From: Vibrio sp. 99-8-1
GTDB lineage: Bacteria; Pseudomonadota; Gammaproteobacteria; Enterobacterales; Vibrionaceae
Direction: 5' to 3'
DNA: 64,000 nucleotides
NCBI RefSeq assembly: GCF_013114595.1
Contig: NZ_VTXE01000008.1
Location: 62,001 to 126,000 of the forward strand
In this document: positions 1 through 8,248 of the stretch, piece after piece
Position numbering within the stretch: the stretch's first letter is position 1
Layout of the letters: each line of letters begins with the position of its first letter
Program-made: the position numbers and the translations under genes
Notes under the pieces: model-generated
What the model was told of the DNA's origin: nothing
The model's database searches: none
The model's input: only the letters and a program-made list of their open reading frames with translations

Positions 1-701
1 TTATTGTGGTTCTATACTGGTTTGCAACGTCATCAATGATATTAGCAATCCCGCAAGAAGACTTATCGTTAGTTGGTGGGCTAGTACAAACATTACAAAT
101 ACTATTTGGTCACACTGGCATAGGTAATGTCGTCACGATTACTCTATCACTATTGGCAGTGTTGGGGCTGTTTACCTATATCATCCCTTGGATTATGGCC
201 GCTTCTCGAGCGGCAGTTGAAGCGGCTAACGCACAGGAAATGCCAGCAATATTCGCAGTAACAAACAAAAATGGTTCACCATTTGGTTCCAACATACTTA
301 CCGGTGTAATTTCCACTGCCGCGTTAATCATCTACGGTTTTATGGCGGGAAGTGCGGATGATCTATTTTGGTCACTGTTTGCCTTCGCTAACTTCTTACT
401 GTTTATTACTTACTTTTTCTTCTTTATCTCATTTGTTCGCTTAAGAACATTAGAGCCAGAAGCAAAAAGACCGTTTAAAATTCCGGGAGGAAAAGGAGTT
501 GCCTACATCGTAGCCATTATACCCGCGATTTTGCTTCTGTTTGCCTGCTTGCTTTTTGTATTCCCAGACATTCTAACTGGCGTAATAGATTGGCAGTACT
601 CTAGCCCCACTCTTATTGCCATTGTGCTTGCTTTGGTATTAATAGAAATGAGCATTAATAAGCTAAGAAAAGCTCAAGGTGAAGCAATACAAGCCGAGTA
701 A
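1..701 (+). CDS. APC-family amino acid permease, C-terminal part (5' end outside window)
   Basis: The reading frame is open from the window edge, so the gene starts upstream; the GTG at position 6 is only the first start-like codon. About five hydrophobic membrane spans can be seen. A cytoplasmic stretch has the ASRAAVEAANAQEMPAIFA pattern typical of the loop after TM8 in amino acid/polyamine/organocation (APC) carriers, and KRPFKIPGGK precedes the last helices, as in the glutamate/GABA and arginine/agmatine antiporter branch. A strong terminator follows directly. Family is fairly sure; the substrate cannot be told from this part. Confidence 0.8.
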   Translation, partial: IVVLYWFATSSMILAIPQEDLSLVGGLVQTLQILFGHTGIGNVVTITLSLLAVLGLFTYIIPWIMAASRAAVEAANAQEMPAIFAVTNKNGSPFGSNILTGVISTAALIIYGFMAGSADDLFWSLFAFANFLLFITYFFFFISFVRLRTLEPEAKRPFKIPGGKGVAYIVAIIPAILLLFACLLFVFPDILTGVIDWQYSSPTLIAIVLALVLIEMSINKLRKAQGEAIQAE

Positions 702-709
702 TCAAGTCA

Positions 710-742
710 GATATACCAGCCTAGCTGGTATATCTTTTTTTT
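710..742 (+). terminator. Rho-independent terminator after the permease
   Basis: A perfect 11-bp stem (GATATACCAGC / GCTGGTATATC) with a 3-nt loop is followed by eight T residues. It lies 9 bp after the permease stop codon. Confidence 0.9.
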
Positions 743-795
743 AGAGCTCCAGCCGTCGTCTGCGTTCGCTCAGATTTGCCAAAATTACCATCATT

Positions 796-1722
796 TTAGA
801 CAGGTGTCCTACAGCTTTCCCATGGTCTTGGTTCTAGCACTTGTTTTAGTAGATCTATAAACCCAGACACTCTGGCAGAACGCTCTTTCTCTGGGCTACT
901 GAGCAGGGCCACTATATCGGCATCGGGAAGGTGATAGTCATCGAGTAATCTAACCAACTCACCGCTGTTTATCTGCGGTAATACGTCCCATTCTGAACGC
1001 ATAACAATGCCTAAGCCGTCTTTAGCCCACTCTTTTATTACACGGCCTTCATTGCATGCCAATACTGGGTTAATTCGAACCAGATCCTGCTTATCATTGT
1101 TATCATTAACAAAAGACCATAGAGTCACATCTTCGTTGTTTTCGCGAAGAGCCAAGCAGTCATGATTGAGCAGTTGCTGGGGAGAGCTAGGTTTACCTCG
1201 TTTATTAATATAGTCCGGTGAGGCGCAAATAAAGCGTCTGTTTTTGGCCAGCGTGATCATTTTAAGTGACGAGTCTTTTAGAGCACCGATATAGATCACC
1301 ACATCCCATTTATGATGATTCGACCACGATGGTTTATCTGATAACTCCAGTTCAACTTTAAGTTGTGGATGCTGCTGCTTGTACTGAGCTAATAAGGGCG
1401 CAACATAATCATTACCAAACCCTAGTGGTGCTAACACCCTTAATGTTCCACAGATATGCTGTTTTCTCTCATCCAACTGCTCTTGGAGGTTATCCAACTC
1501 CTCTAATATAGGCCTGCCGCGTTCCAGCAACATATGCCCTTCTTCTGTTAGCACCACCGTCCGGGATGGCCTCTGGATAAGAGTCACCGACAACTTTTTC
1601 TCTATATGCTTAACTCTAAGGGTCACCGATGGGGGAGTTATATTCAATGCTCGCGCAACATCAGCCAATGTTTTGTGGCTGGCAATGGTTGCGATAAAGC
1701 GCAAATCGTCCGTATTAATCAT
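796..1722 (-). CDS. LysR-family transcriptional regulator
   Basis: 308 residues, normal LysR length. The N-terminal winged helix-turn-helix (about residues 1-60) includes FIATIASHKTLADVARALN and the recognition helix region TPPSVTLRVKHIEKKL, followed by a substrate-binding domain from about residue 90. It is divergent from the DSD1-type gene at 1826 with about 100 bp between them, the usual layout for a LysR protein controlling its neighbour. By inference it regulates the two-gene amino-acid module 1826-3917. The ligand is not evident. Confidence 0.85.
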   Translation of the reverse strand: MINTDDLRFIATIASHKTLADVARALNITPPSVTLRVKHIEKKLSVTLIQRPSRTVVLTEEGHMLLERGRPILEELDNLQEQLDERKQHICGTLRVLAPLGFGNDYVAPLLAQYKQQHPQLKVELELSDKPSWSNHHKWDVVIYIGALKDSSLKMITLAKNRRFICASPDYINKRGKPSSPQQLLNHDCLALRENNEDVTLWSFVNDNNDKQDLVRINPVLACNEGRVIKEWAKDGLGIVMRSEWDVLPQINSGELVRLLDDYHLPDADIVALLSSPEKERSARVSGFIDLLKQVLEPRPWESCRTPV

Positions 1723-1825
1723 TAAGGTAAAACCTAATCAATAAGTAAATTTAAATTAATATAATGCATAACCAAGTTATTAGATACTTGAGTAAATATA
1801 ATCCAACGACTCAAGGTTTATCACT

Positions 1826-2992
1826 ATGCACCCAGACTCTCAACATCAAGCAGATTGGCTAACCCGTTATCATCAGTTAGATACGCCATTTCTCTCTATC
1901 GACAAAACCATTTTTTTGAACAATCTTGCCATGTTAAAAAACAAGATTGAGCAGCTTGGGTCAACGCTAAGACCACACTTTAAAACGATCCGTGCCTTAG
2001 AAGCGGCCAAGTTCGTTCTGTCTGATCACTCTGCGCCTGTAACGGTATCTACCCTTAAAGAAGCCGAAGCTCTGGCCTCTATGGGTTACAACAATTTTCT
2101 TTATGCTGTCGGCATTGCCCAAGCTAAATTCCCTCGGGTTAAAGCATTAATAGAGCAAGGTGCAAAAGTCGATATTATTCTTGATAGTGTGGATCAGGCG
2201 GTTGCACTTAATAACTTTTGTTCAGAGCAACAGTGCGTAATTTCTGCCCTTATTGAACTCGATTGCGATGGGCATAGAGGCGGTATAAAGGCAAACGATC
2301 CAGAATTAATAGAAATAGCGCAGATTTTGCAACAGGGCGCGGCGGAGTTTTTAGGGGTACTCACTCACGCAGGGGAATCCTACCTCTGTTTTGATGACTC
2401 TTCATTAAAACAGGCCGCAGCCAATGAAGTGAATCAAGTGTTACTTGCCAAGCAGCAGTTGACCGGAGCGGGCATCCCCTGCCCGGTTACCAGTATTGGC
2501 TCTACACCAACGGCTTGTCGCTATCAAGATCTCACTGGAATTAGTGAAGTTCGTGCTGGCGTATACAGCTTTTTTGATCTGGTGATGGCGGGTATCGGCG
2601 TATGCCAGCATGACGATATCGCGTTAAGTGTGGCAACAACGGTGATTGGTCACAACAGAGAAAAAGGTTGGTTATTTATAGATGCCGGATGGATGGCTTT
2701 GTCATCCGACAGAGGAACAGCCAATCAACCCGTTGACTGTGGCTACGGCTTGATTACCAATCAAGCGGGTGAAGTGATCCCGTCACTATTGGTCGACACC
2801 GTCAATCAGGAACACGGCATAATCAAGCATAGAGACGGGGAAAACATCGATTTTTCACAATTCCCAATTGGCAGTCGATTACACATTCTCCCCAACCACG
2901 CCTGCGCTACCACGGCTATGCACGATAACTATCAAGTCATTGATAAAGAATCACAAACACATGAAACTTGGGCAAGAATTAAGGGCTGGTAA
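1826..2992 (+). CDS. DSD1-family PLP enzyme (D-threonine / 3-hydroxyaspartate aldolase or D-serine dehydratase type)
   Basis: 388 residues with the alanine-racemase-like PLP barrel fold. RPHFKTIRALEAAK carries the likely PLP-binding lysine (HFKT), and GSTPTA is the phosphate-binding loop. The C-terminal PNHACATT supplies the His and Cys metal ligands of the DSD1 family. Family members cleave D-threonine or 3-hydroxy-D-aspartate to glycine plus an aldehyde, or deaminate D-serine; which reaction applies here is not decided by sequence. The next gene starts one base after its stop, so the two are co-transcribed. The divergent LysR gene probably controls both. Confidence 0.8.
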   Translation: MHPDSQHQADWLTRYHQLDTPFLSIDKTIFLNNLAMLKNKIEQLGSTLRPHFKTIRALEAAKFVLSDHSAPVTVSTLKEAEALASMGYNNFLYAVGIAQAKFPRVKALIEQGAKVDIILDSVDQAVALNNFCSEQQCVISALIELDCDGHRGGIKANDPELIEIAQILQQGAAEFLGVLTHAGESYLCFDDSSLKQAAANEVNQVLLAKQQLTGAGIPCPVTSIGSTPTACRYQDLTGISEVRAGVYSFFDLVMAGIGVCQHDDIALSVATTVIGHNREKGWLFIDAGWMALSSDRGTANQPVDCGYGLITNQAGEVIPSLLVDTVNQEHGIIKHRDGENIDFSQFPIGSRLHILPNHACATTAMHDNYQVIDKESQTHETWARIKGW

Positions 2993-2993
2993 T

Positions 2994-3917
2994 ATGATCT
3001 ATTTAACCGAATCGCAAACTCAAAAACTGATTAGTCACCAACTTGCCTATCAAGCCATTGAGCAAGCTTTTGTTGCGGCATGCAGCAGTGACTCTACCCT
3101 GTTTCCAGTGGTGAACGCAGCTGGCCCACAGCAAGGCTCGATGTTCTCGATGAAGTCAGCTTGTACGTCCACACTGGTAGGCTGGAAAACCGGCAGCTAC
3201 TGGCCAGAGAATATTAACAAAGGCCTTGCCAACCATGGCACCACCATCTTTCTCTTAAACCCAGAGACTGGAGCTCTGCATGCTATTGTTGAAGCAAACC
3301 AAGTAAACGCTTATCGAACCGCAGCAGCCGATGCGGTGGCTGTCAATCACCTAGCTCGACAAGACGCACAAACACTAACGGTTTTTGGCACTGGCCATCA
3401 AGCAGAATACGATGTATCAGCAGTATGTGAAGTGCGCAATATAGACAAGGTGTTTGTGGTTGGTCGAAGCAAAGAGAACAGTGAACGTTTTATTAAAAAC
3501 CTAGCCAAGAGAGAAATTGAAGCAACAGTTGCCTCTGGTCAGTATGGTACTGAAAATGCCGACATCATTATTACCGCAACCACCGCTTGCCAACCACTCT
3601 TTTCAGCAGAATGGGTCAAACAAGGGACTCATATTTCCGCCATGGGAGCAGATAAAGTAGGCAAACATGAGCTACCAAATGCGCTTTATGATCAAGCTGT
3701 ACTGTTCTGCGATCTAGCAAGTCAGTCGAAGGTGATTGGCGAGTTTCAGCACTCACCTGCAACCTCTTTAACTGAAATTGGTCAGGTGATTAGTAAGGGT
3801 GCAGCGGGACGCACATCAGACAAAGAGATCACCATATTTGATAGCTCTGGCATCGCGATTCAAGATCTATTTGTCGCTGACAAGCTGATAGAGCTGATAG
3901 AGCTGAGCTCAAGATAA
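2994..3917 (+). CDS. Ornithine cyclodeaminase / mu-crystallin family dehydrogenase
   Basis: The start is set at ATG 2994 (MIYLTESQTQKL), one base after the upstream stop. The frame is open further upstream but only inside the preceding gene. 307 residues, standard for the family. The NAD(P)-binding motif is LTVFGTGHQAEYDV, and the family element is NAYRTAAADAVAVNHLA. Members act as ornithine cyclodeaminase, pyrroline-2-carboxylate/ketimine reductase, alanine dehydrogenase or iminosuccinate reductase. Coupling to a DSD1-type enzyme recalls the bhcC/bhcD pair of the beta-hydroxyaspartate cycle, but no bhcA- or bhcB-like gene is in the window, so the specific role is open. Its 3' end overlaps the convergent hydrolase gene by 9 bp. 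Confidence 0.8.
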   Translation: MIYLTESQTQKLISHQLAYQAIEQAFVAACSSDSTLFPVVNAAGPQQGSMFSMKSACTSTLVGWKTGSYWPENINKGLANHGTTIFLLNPETGALHAIVEANQVNAYRTAAADAVAVNHLARQDAQTLTVFGTGHQAEYDVSAVCEVRNIDKVFVVGRSKENSERFIKNLAKREIEATVASGQYGTENADIIITATTACQPLFSAEWVKQGTHISAMGADKVGKHELPNALYDQAVLFCDLASQSKVIGEFQHSPATSLTEIGQVISKGAAGRTSDKEITIFDSSGIAIQDLFVADKLIELIELSSR

Positions 3918-4823
3918 GGATGTTGTTGCACTGCTTGCGTTACTTAACCACTTTTGTAAGTCAATAAAGTGGTCTTTTTCAGCCAGTTTGTGCGTCAATA
4001 TATTGATATGGTCATAATCCACTAAGTTGCCATTTTGCTTTGAAAGAACAGAAAATTTAGCGTCCGGATGTCGTGTTTCTTGTAAGAATCGAAACACGTC
4101 TTCTGCATGGCCAAGACTGAGGTCGCTCACGCCCGTCATATACCAAGTAGGAGGCCAAGTGAGTGATTTAGCCGCGGAATAATAGTTAAAATTATCGACA
4201 GGATCGACCCACCTTTTGTTCTTTACCCATGCAACACTCTGCTTGATGAACTTTTTCGTTTCTGGGGCAGCACCAACTCGATAGAATTTTGCATCTAAGT
4301 AGCCTTTTTTACTGGCCAAGATAGGCGCTAAGTTGTTCCAAAACAGGCTCACTTTTAATACCCTGTCCATATTCCAGACGGCAACTCGTCTTTTGGTGCC
4401 GAAACAGACAATACTAGCGATGCTATTATTGAAGCCTTTCTGACGAATATACGCACTAGAAAAAAGAACCCCTCCCCATGAATGGCAAACAATGTTTATA
4501 GGCTGCTCAGTCTGCTTTTGAACATAATTAATCACGGCTGGGATATCATCTGATATGACGTCAAACTGATCGTGATTGCTGTTCTGTTCGATACTAGGTT
4601 GACTCATCCCCTTGCCTCTAAAATCAACCACATACACATCGAAACCATGATTGGCTAAATAGTTCGCCAACCCTTTATCATCGTTCTTATAAAAAATAGA
4701 ACCATCTTCAATGACCCCGTGAAACATCACAACGACTGGCCGGTTATCATCTAACCAGATTCGTTTGATATGTAAGGTGTGATCACTCACCGGCAGATAA
4801 TGTGACTGCTGAAAAAGTTTCAT
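3909..4823 (-). CDS. Alpha/beta hydrolase (lipase/esterase-like)
   Basis: About 304 residues from ATG 4823, which has a weak GGA-type ribosome site; an ATG six codons upstream (4841) is also possible. Alpha/beta hydrolase landmarks are MFHGVIEDGS (oxyanion-hole region), VVDFRGKGMSQPS, the nucleophile elbow CHSWGG (Ser nucleophile), and late TGVSDLSLGHAEDV and DYDHINIL with acidic and His candidates. No signal peptide was seen, so it is probably cytoplasmic. The fold resembles acid-lipase-like hydrolases; the substrate is unknown. It is convergent with and overlaps the OCD-family gene. Confidence 0.75.
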   Translation of the reverse strand: MKLFQQSHYLPVSDHTLHIKRIWLDDNRPVVVMFHGVIEDGSIFYKNDDKGLANYLANHGFDVYVVDFRGKGMSQPSIEQNSNHDQFDVISDDIPAVINYVQKQTEQPINIVCHSWGGVLFSSAYIRQKGFNNSIASIVCFGTKRRVAVWNMDRVLKVSLFWNNLAPILASKKGYLDAKFYRVGAAPETKKFIKQSVAWVKNKRWVDPVDNFNYYSAAKSLTWPPTWYMTGVSDLSLGHAEDVFRFLQETRHPDAKFSVLSKQNGNLVDYDHINILTHKLAEKDHFIDLQKWLSNASSATTSLS

Positions 4824-4883
4824 TTTGACTGTCCATTTCAAAATAGAGTTGATGTTTCTGACTAGGGTCTGTTGTCATACCAG

Positions 4884-4902
4884 CAACTGGTTAAACCAGT
4901 TG
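4884..4902. repeat. Short perfect inverted repeat in the hydrolase-AraC intergenic region
   Basis: CAACTGGT, 3-nt spacer, ACCAGTTG. It lies between the divergent hydrolase (start 4823) and AraC gene (start 5050). It may be a regulator site or a small hairpin; nothing else was recognised in this 226-bp gap. Confidence 0.4.
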
Positions 4903-5049
4903 TCGTCATGCTCTCAAAATTGCCATCAAATGTAAAATGTTTGTTACTAGAAATGATTGTAATATGAAATATTGATTCATCTTCGACATATGGGATACTA
5001 AAGCCCGCATTAGCCGCAATTGCATTAACCCTACGAGATAAGCCGCATT

Positions 5050-5775
5050 ATGAAGAATCGATTAACGGTACGCTCATACAGCAAACAGTCAAACAGTCAT
5101 TCGCACACCTATCATCAACTGGTGCTGCCCATACAGGGTTCTATCGAGATCGCCATTACTGAAAACACGTCAACCGTATACGATGGCATTATTAGCGTTG
5201 GCGATTGTGTCGTGATAAAAGCAAATAATACTCACCGTTTTTGCGCAGATGACCAAGCCAAGTTTATCGTTGCCGATTTAATCGCTCTTCCTAGCAATAT
5301 AGAGAATGGCCAACACACTCATTTTGCAATTTCTCCGTCTCTTCAGTCATTTATTCAATATGTTGGTGTTCAGTTGGAAAGTCAGATTGATATTGAGGTA
5401 GAACAGCTCACCCTTGATCTTTTCCAACAGTTATTGCAACAACAAGAGTTCAATCACCGTACCGACTCTCGTATTGAAAAAGTGATCCAGCTGATTCAGC
5501 ACGACCTATCGCAATCCTATTCAATCACTCAATTTGCCAAAACAGCCTATTTAAGTACCACGCAGTTTAAGAAGCTGTTTAAACAGAGTACCGGCCTATC
5601 ATCTATGCAGTACGTAACAAAATTAAGAATGGAAAAAGCAAAAGCACTGTTGATCCATACTGATACGCCCATTCAAATCATAGCTGAACAAGTTGGCTAT
5701 AATGACTTATCTGCATTTAGCCGCCGATTTTCCATTCATTTCAACCAAGCACCAAGCGCATTTCGAAAATCATAA
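5050..5775 (+). CDS. AraC-family transcriptional regulator
   Basis: 241 residues. The N-terminal part (about 1-100) is cupin-like, with HSHTYHQLVLPIQGSIEI and NTHRF. The C-terminal two-HTH AraC domain (about 140-241) contains FAKTAYLSTTQFKKLFKQST and the signature PIQIIAEQVGYNDLSAFSRRF. It stands just upstream of the EamA transporter on the same strand, with 112 bp between. By inference it controls that exporter, an arrangement common for AraC/EamA pairs. Confidence 0.85.
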   Translation: MKNRLTVRSYSKQSNSHSHTYHQLVLPIQGSIEIAITENTSTVYDGIISVGDCVVIKANNTHRFCADDQAKFIVADLIALPSNIENGQHTHFAISPSLQSFIQYVGVQLESQIDIEVEQLTLDLFQQLLQQQEFNHRTDSRIEKVIQLIQHDLSQSYSITQFAKTAYLSTTQFKKLFKQSTGLSSMQYVTKLRMEKAKALLIHTDTPIQIIAEQVGYNDLSAFSRRFSIHFNQAPSAFRKS

Positions 5776-5887
5776 CAAGCACCATAAGCTGCATCTTCTC
5801 AAACAATATTAGCGTCTTTTCTGCACAATTTTCATATTCACTTGCTCTTATACTTCCATGACCAATTTGCATCAAAGAGCAAGGATC

Positions 5888-6895
5888 ATGCAATCACAAC
5901 TTATTTCTAAGCCATCATTTTTCTCTAAACAAACAATGGGCTATTTAGCCATTTTATTAGCGTCCATTTTATGGGGAACAACGGGTACGGTTGCTTCATT
6001 TGCGGTAGATGTTTCAGCAAGTTCTATCGCCGCAATAACCACTGGAGGTGGTGGACTATTGTTATTCTTATCTGCTTTACCTCACTACAAAGGTAGCTTA
6101 GTCGTATGGCGGAAAAACATTCCGCTGACCCTATTAGCGGTGTTGTGCATCACCTGCTACCCTCTGGCATTCTACACATCAATGCAATTGTCTGGAGTCG
6201 CTATCGGGACAGTCGTATCCATTGGTTCCGCGCCAATCGCATCAGCAATAATAGAACGAACAGTAGAGAAAGTACCGTTAACAACACGCTGGATGATGGC
6301 ATGCATACTGGGCCTTATTGGTGTCACTATGTTATCTATCGCCACACATTTAAACATAGAAGAAACCACAAACCTCAACGCAAAACAAACCCTACAGTCG
6401 GTACAAGGTATTGCTTTAGGAATCATCGCGGGTATAACGTACGCGTGCTATTCATGGAGTGCAAAACGTCTAATTAGCAAAGAACTCTGTTCGAAAACGG
6501 TCATGGGTGTGCTATTTGGCCTTGCCAGCATGCTGCTGTTACCCATCGCGGTTCAAGATTCCGCTTCCTTCTTATCATCATGGCACAATAGTATGATTGG
6601 CCTCTATCTTGCAGTTATACCTATGTTTTTTGGTTATCGCTTGTTTGGTTACGGCCTGAGCCATAGCCGCGTAAGTACAGCCACAACACTCACCCTATTT
6701 GAACCCGTCGTCGCCACCATACTATCCATTGTTATTGTTGGAGAAATATTATCCACACAAGCATGGTTTGGGCTAGCACTGATCTTAACCAGTTTATTGG
6801 TTATTATGCTGCCTCATAAATGGCTCTCGGCAACAAAAAGTCGATATGGCCGAATAAGCTCAAAACGCAGGATTTCAGCGGACAATACTCGCTGA
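5888..6895 (+). CDS. EamA/DMT-family transporter
   Basis: About 335 residues from ATG 5888, which is preceded closely by AAGGA; an in-frame ATG at 5858 lacks such a site. Ten hydrophobic segments make two EamA repeats: the first starts with LLASILWGTTGTVASFA, the second near IALGIIAGITYACYSWSAK. The last helix pair carries EPVVATILSIVIVGEILS, the typical EamA ending. It is probably an inner-membrane metabolite or drug exporter. The substrate is not evident. A basic tail of about 25 residues follows the last helix. Confidence 0.85.
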   Translation: MQSQLISKPSFFSKQTMGYLAILLASILWGTTGTVASFAVDVSASSIAAITTGGGGLLLFLSALPHYKGSLVVWRKNIPLTLLAVLCITCYPLAFYTSMQLSGVAIGTVVSIGSAPIASAIIERTVEKVPLTTRWMMACILGLIGVTMLSIATHLNIEETTNLNAKQTLQSVQGIALGIIAGITYACYSWSAKRLISKELCSKTVMGVLFGLASMLLLPIAVQDSASFLSSWHNSMIGLYLAVIPMFFGYRLFGYGLSHSRVSTATTLTLFEPVVATILSIVIVGEILSTQAWFGLALILTSLLVIMLPHKWLSATKSRYGRISSKRRISADNTR

Positions 6896-6926
6896 AACTG
6901 CAATAGTGAACTAGCCTAAGTATGTC

Positions 6927-6985
6927 TATACTCAAGTGACCTCAAAATACAGAACTCAGAGCGACATCAATACGTTCAGTTCAAA
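6927..6985 (+). repeat. Dispersed Vibrio-type intergenic repeat (TATACTCAAGTGACCT element)
   Basis: The 16-mer TATACTCAAGTGACCT at 6927-6942 recurs exactly at 51047-51062, and a one-base-longer variant (TATACTCAAACTGACCTCAA) lies at 52006-52025. All copies are intergenic, each just upstream of a gene on the plus strand. This copy continues for about 40 bases into AGAACTCAGAGCGAC and ACGTTCAGTTCAA. From memory, elements of this look are scattered in Vibrio genomes; this was not checked. Confidence 0.5.
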
Positions 6986-7014
6986 AAATAACGTCAGTAA
7001 TAAAGGAAAGTAAC

Positions 7015-7380
7015 ATGATAAGGAAGACGCTAGTGATGAGTGCTTTAACTGTACTTGCGATTAACCCGGTGCACGCAGAGAATGTCGCGATGCCAAAAAT
7101 GACCAAACAGCAGGTCTACTCAATGTTGAAAAGTGAAATAGAGAATGATACGTCTATAGCGCCTCTGGCTAAGTGTATCTCTAAATCGCCAGATGAAGTT
7201 AAAGCCGTTCTTGTTTCGGTACTTGATAAATGCTGGGATCTAGCACCAGAAAAATTCGATCAGTTCACCGATGAGAATGACATGAAAGAGTTTGCTTTAT
7301 GTTACGAAAGCACAGTCCAGCATTCATTTGGTAGAGATATGAAAGATGTTGAAACGTGTGTAGAACAAACTGAGGGCTAG
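7015..7380 (+). CDS. Small secreted protein, unknown function
   Basis: 121 residues with a good ribosome site (AAAGGAAAG) before the ATG. The first about 21 residues form a signal peptide (MIRKTLVMSALTVLA, cleavage after VHA). The mature part is alpha-helical and charged, with four cysteines (in LAKCIS, LDKCWD, ALCYES and ETCVEQ) that could form two disulphides in the periplasm. No known family was recognised. It stands alone, convergent with the DeoR gene. Confidence 0.7.
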   Translation: MIRKTLVMSALTVLAINPVHAENVAMPKMTKQQVYSMLKSEIENDTSIAPLAKCISKSPDEVKAVLVSVLDKCWDLAPEKFDQFTDENDMKEFALCYESTVQHSFGRDMKDVETCVEQTEG

Positions 7381-7421
7381 ACGACTCTCAATCCAGACAT
7401 GAGTTTCAAAAAGTGACGGTT

Positions 7422-7454
7422 AAAAAAATGCCCAACATGATATCAGTTGGGCAT
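7422..7454 (-). terminator. Terminator of the DeoR-regulator transcript
   Basis: Read on the minus strand: ATGCCCAAC, 9-nt loop, GTTGGGCAT, then a run of seven T. The 9-bp stem is perfect. It lies 21 bp beyond the regulator's stop codon and ends the regulator/kinase transcript. Confidence 0.88.
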
Positions 7455-7475
7455 TCTCATTAACGGATGTATGAC

Positions 7476-8234
7476 CTAATTGCAGATTTCCAGTTTAACT
7501 CGACTTTGATCCAATACTTCTTTTATATCATCCGGTGGCATTTCATCGGTAAAAAATACCGTTGCTTCGCTTATATGCCCCAATTCAATAGATCCTTTCG
7601 GTGTGTATTTAGTGGAATCTAGCGCGACATATACATTTCTTGCCGACTTAATGACACTTTGCGAAATAGCCGTCTCATTTAAGTCATACTCAAGTAACGT
7701 ACCGTCCTCATCAATAGAGCCTGCGCTGGTTACTAAATAATCAAACCTAAAGTTTTTAATAAAATCTATTGCTTCAGTACCAACAATTCCACCATTCGAT
7801 GCTCTAATTTTTCCGCTTGGAATAAGAACATCAAAACTTTTATTGCTATGGAGAACATTGGCTACCCGCAATGAGTTTGTTATCACTTGAAGGTTACTTT
7901 TTTTCAGCAAATGACTGGCTATAACTTCCGTGGTGGTTCCGATAGTAAGAAATACTGTTGAGTTATCAGGGATCATCTCCGCAATACGCGCACCAATAGC
8001 ATTTTTCTCTTCTGTTTCAGATACTTTTCGAATTTCATAGTCTAGGTTTACTGTGCTTGATGGTGAGCTAGCACCACCATGGTGACGAACAATAAGACGT
8101 TCATCACTTAGCTTTTTAATATCGCGTCGAATGGTTTGGGTAGAAACATCCAATGTTTCTGCTAATTCTTCAACGGTGCAGTAACCTTTATCGATAACTA
8201 ATTGTAATAACTTGTCTTGTCTTGGATTAGTCAT
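7476..8234 (-). CDS. yihW: DeoR-family repressor of sulfoquinovose catabolism (YihW/CsqR-like)
   Basis: 252 residues. The N-terminal DeoR HTH (about 1-57) has KLLQLVIDKGYCTVEELAETLDV and STQTIRRDIKKLSDE. The C-terminal sugar-phosphate-isomerase-like sensor domain includes TIGTTTEVIASHLL and the late DSTKYTPKGS. DeoR proteins sense phosphorylated sugars. It lies 14 bp downstream of the kinase on the same strand, inside a complete sulfoquinovose cluster, as yihW (csqR) does in E. coli. By inference it binds the repeated operator-like elements at 9258-9306, 11427-11508 and 13032-13106. The family is sure; the effector (SQ or a sulfo-intermediate) is inference. Confidence 0.85.
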   Translation of the reverse strand: MTNPRQDKLLQLVIDKGYCTVEELAETLDVSTQTIRRDIKKLSDERLIVRHHGGASSPSSTVNLDYEIRKVSETEEKNAIGARIAEMIPDNSTVFLTIGTTTEVIASHLLKKSNLQVITNSLRVANVLHSNKSFDVLIPSGKIRASNGGIVGTEAIDFIKNFRFDYLVTSAGSIDEDGTLLEYDLNETAISQSVIKSARNVYVALDSTKYTPKGSIELGHISEATVFFTDEMPPDDIKEVLDQSRVKLEICN

Positions 8235-8248
8235 GATAAACCTTATTA

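Noticed and set aside
6106..6477. 123-codon plus-strand frame inside the EamA gene
   Set aside because: Out of frame with a clear membrane protein and without a ribosome site or family pattern; a shadow frame.
7015..7380. YihT-type (class I) aldolase or MFS importer near the sulfoquinovose cluster
   Set aside because: I looked for the missing E. coli partners on both flanks; none was found. The gene here is a small secreted protein.
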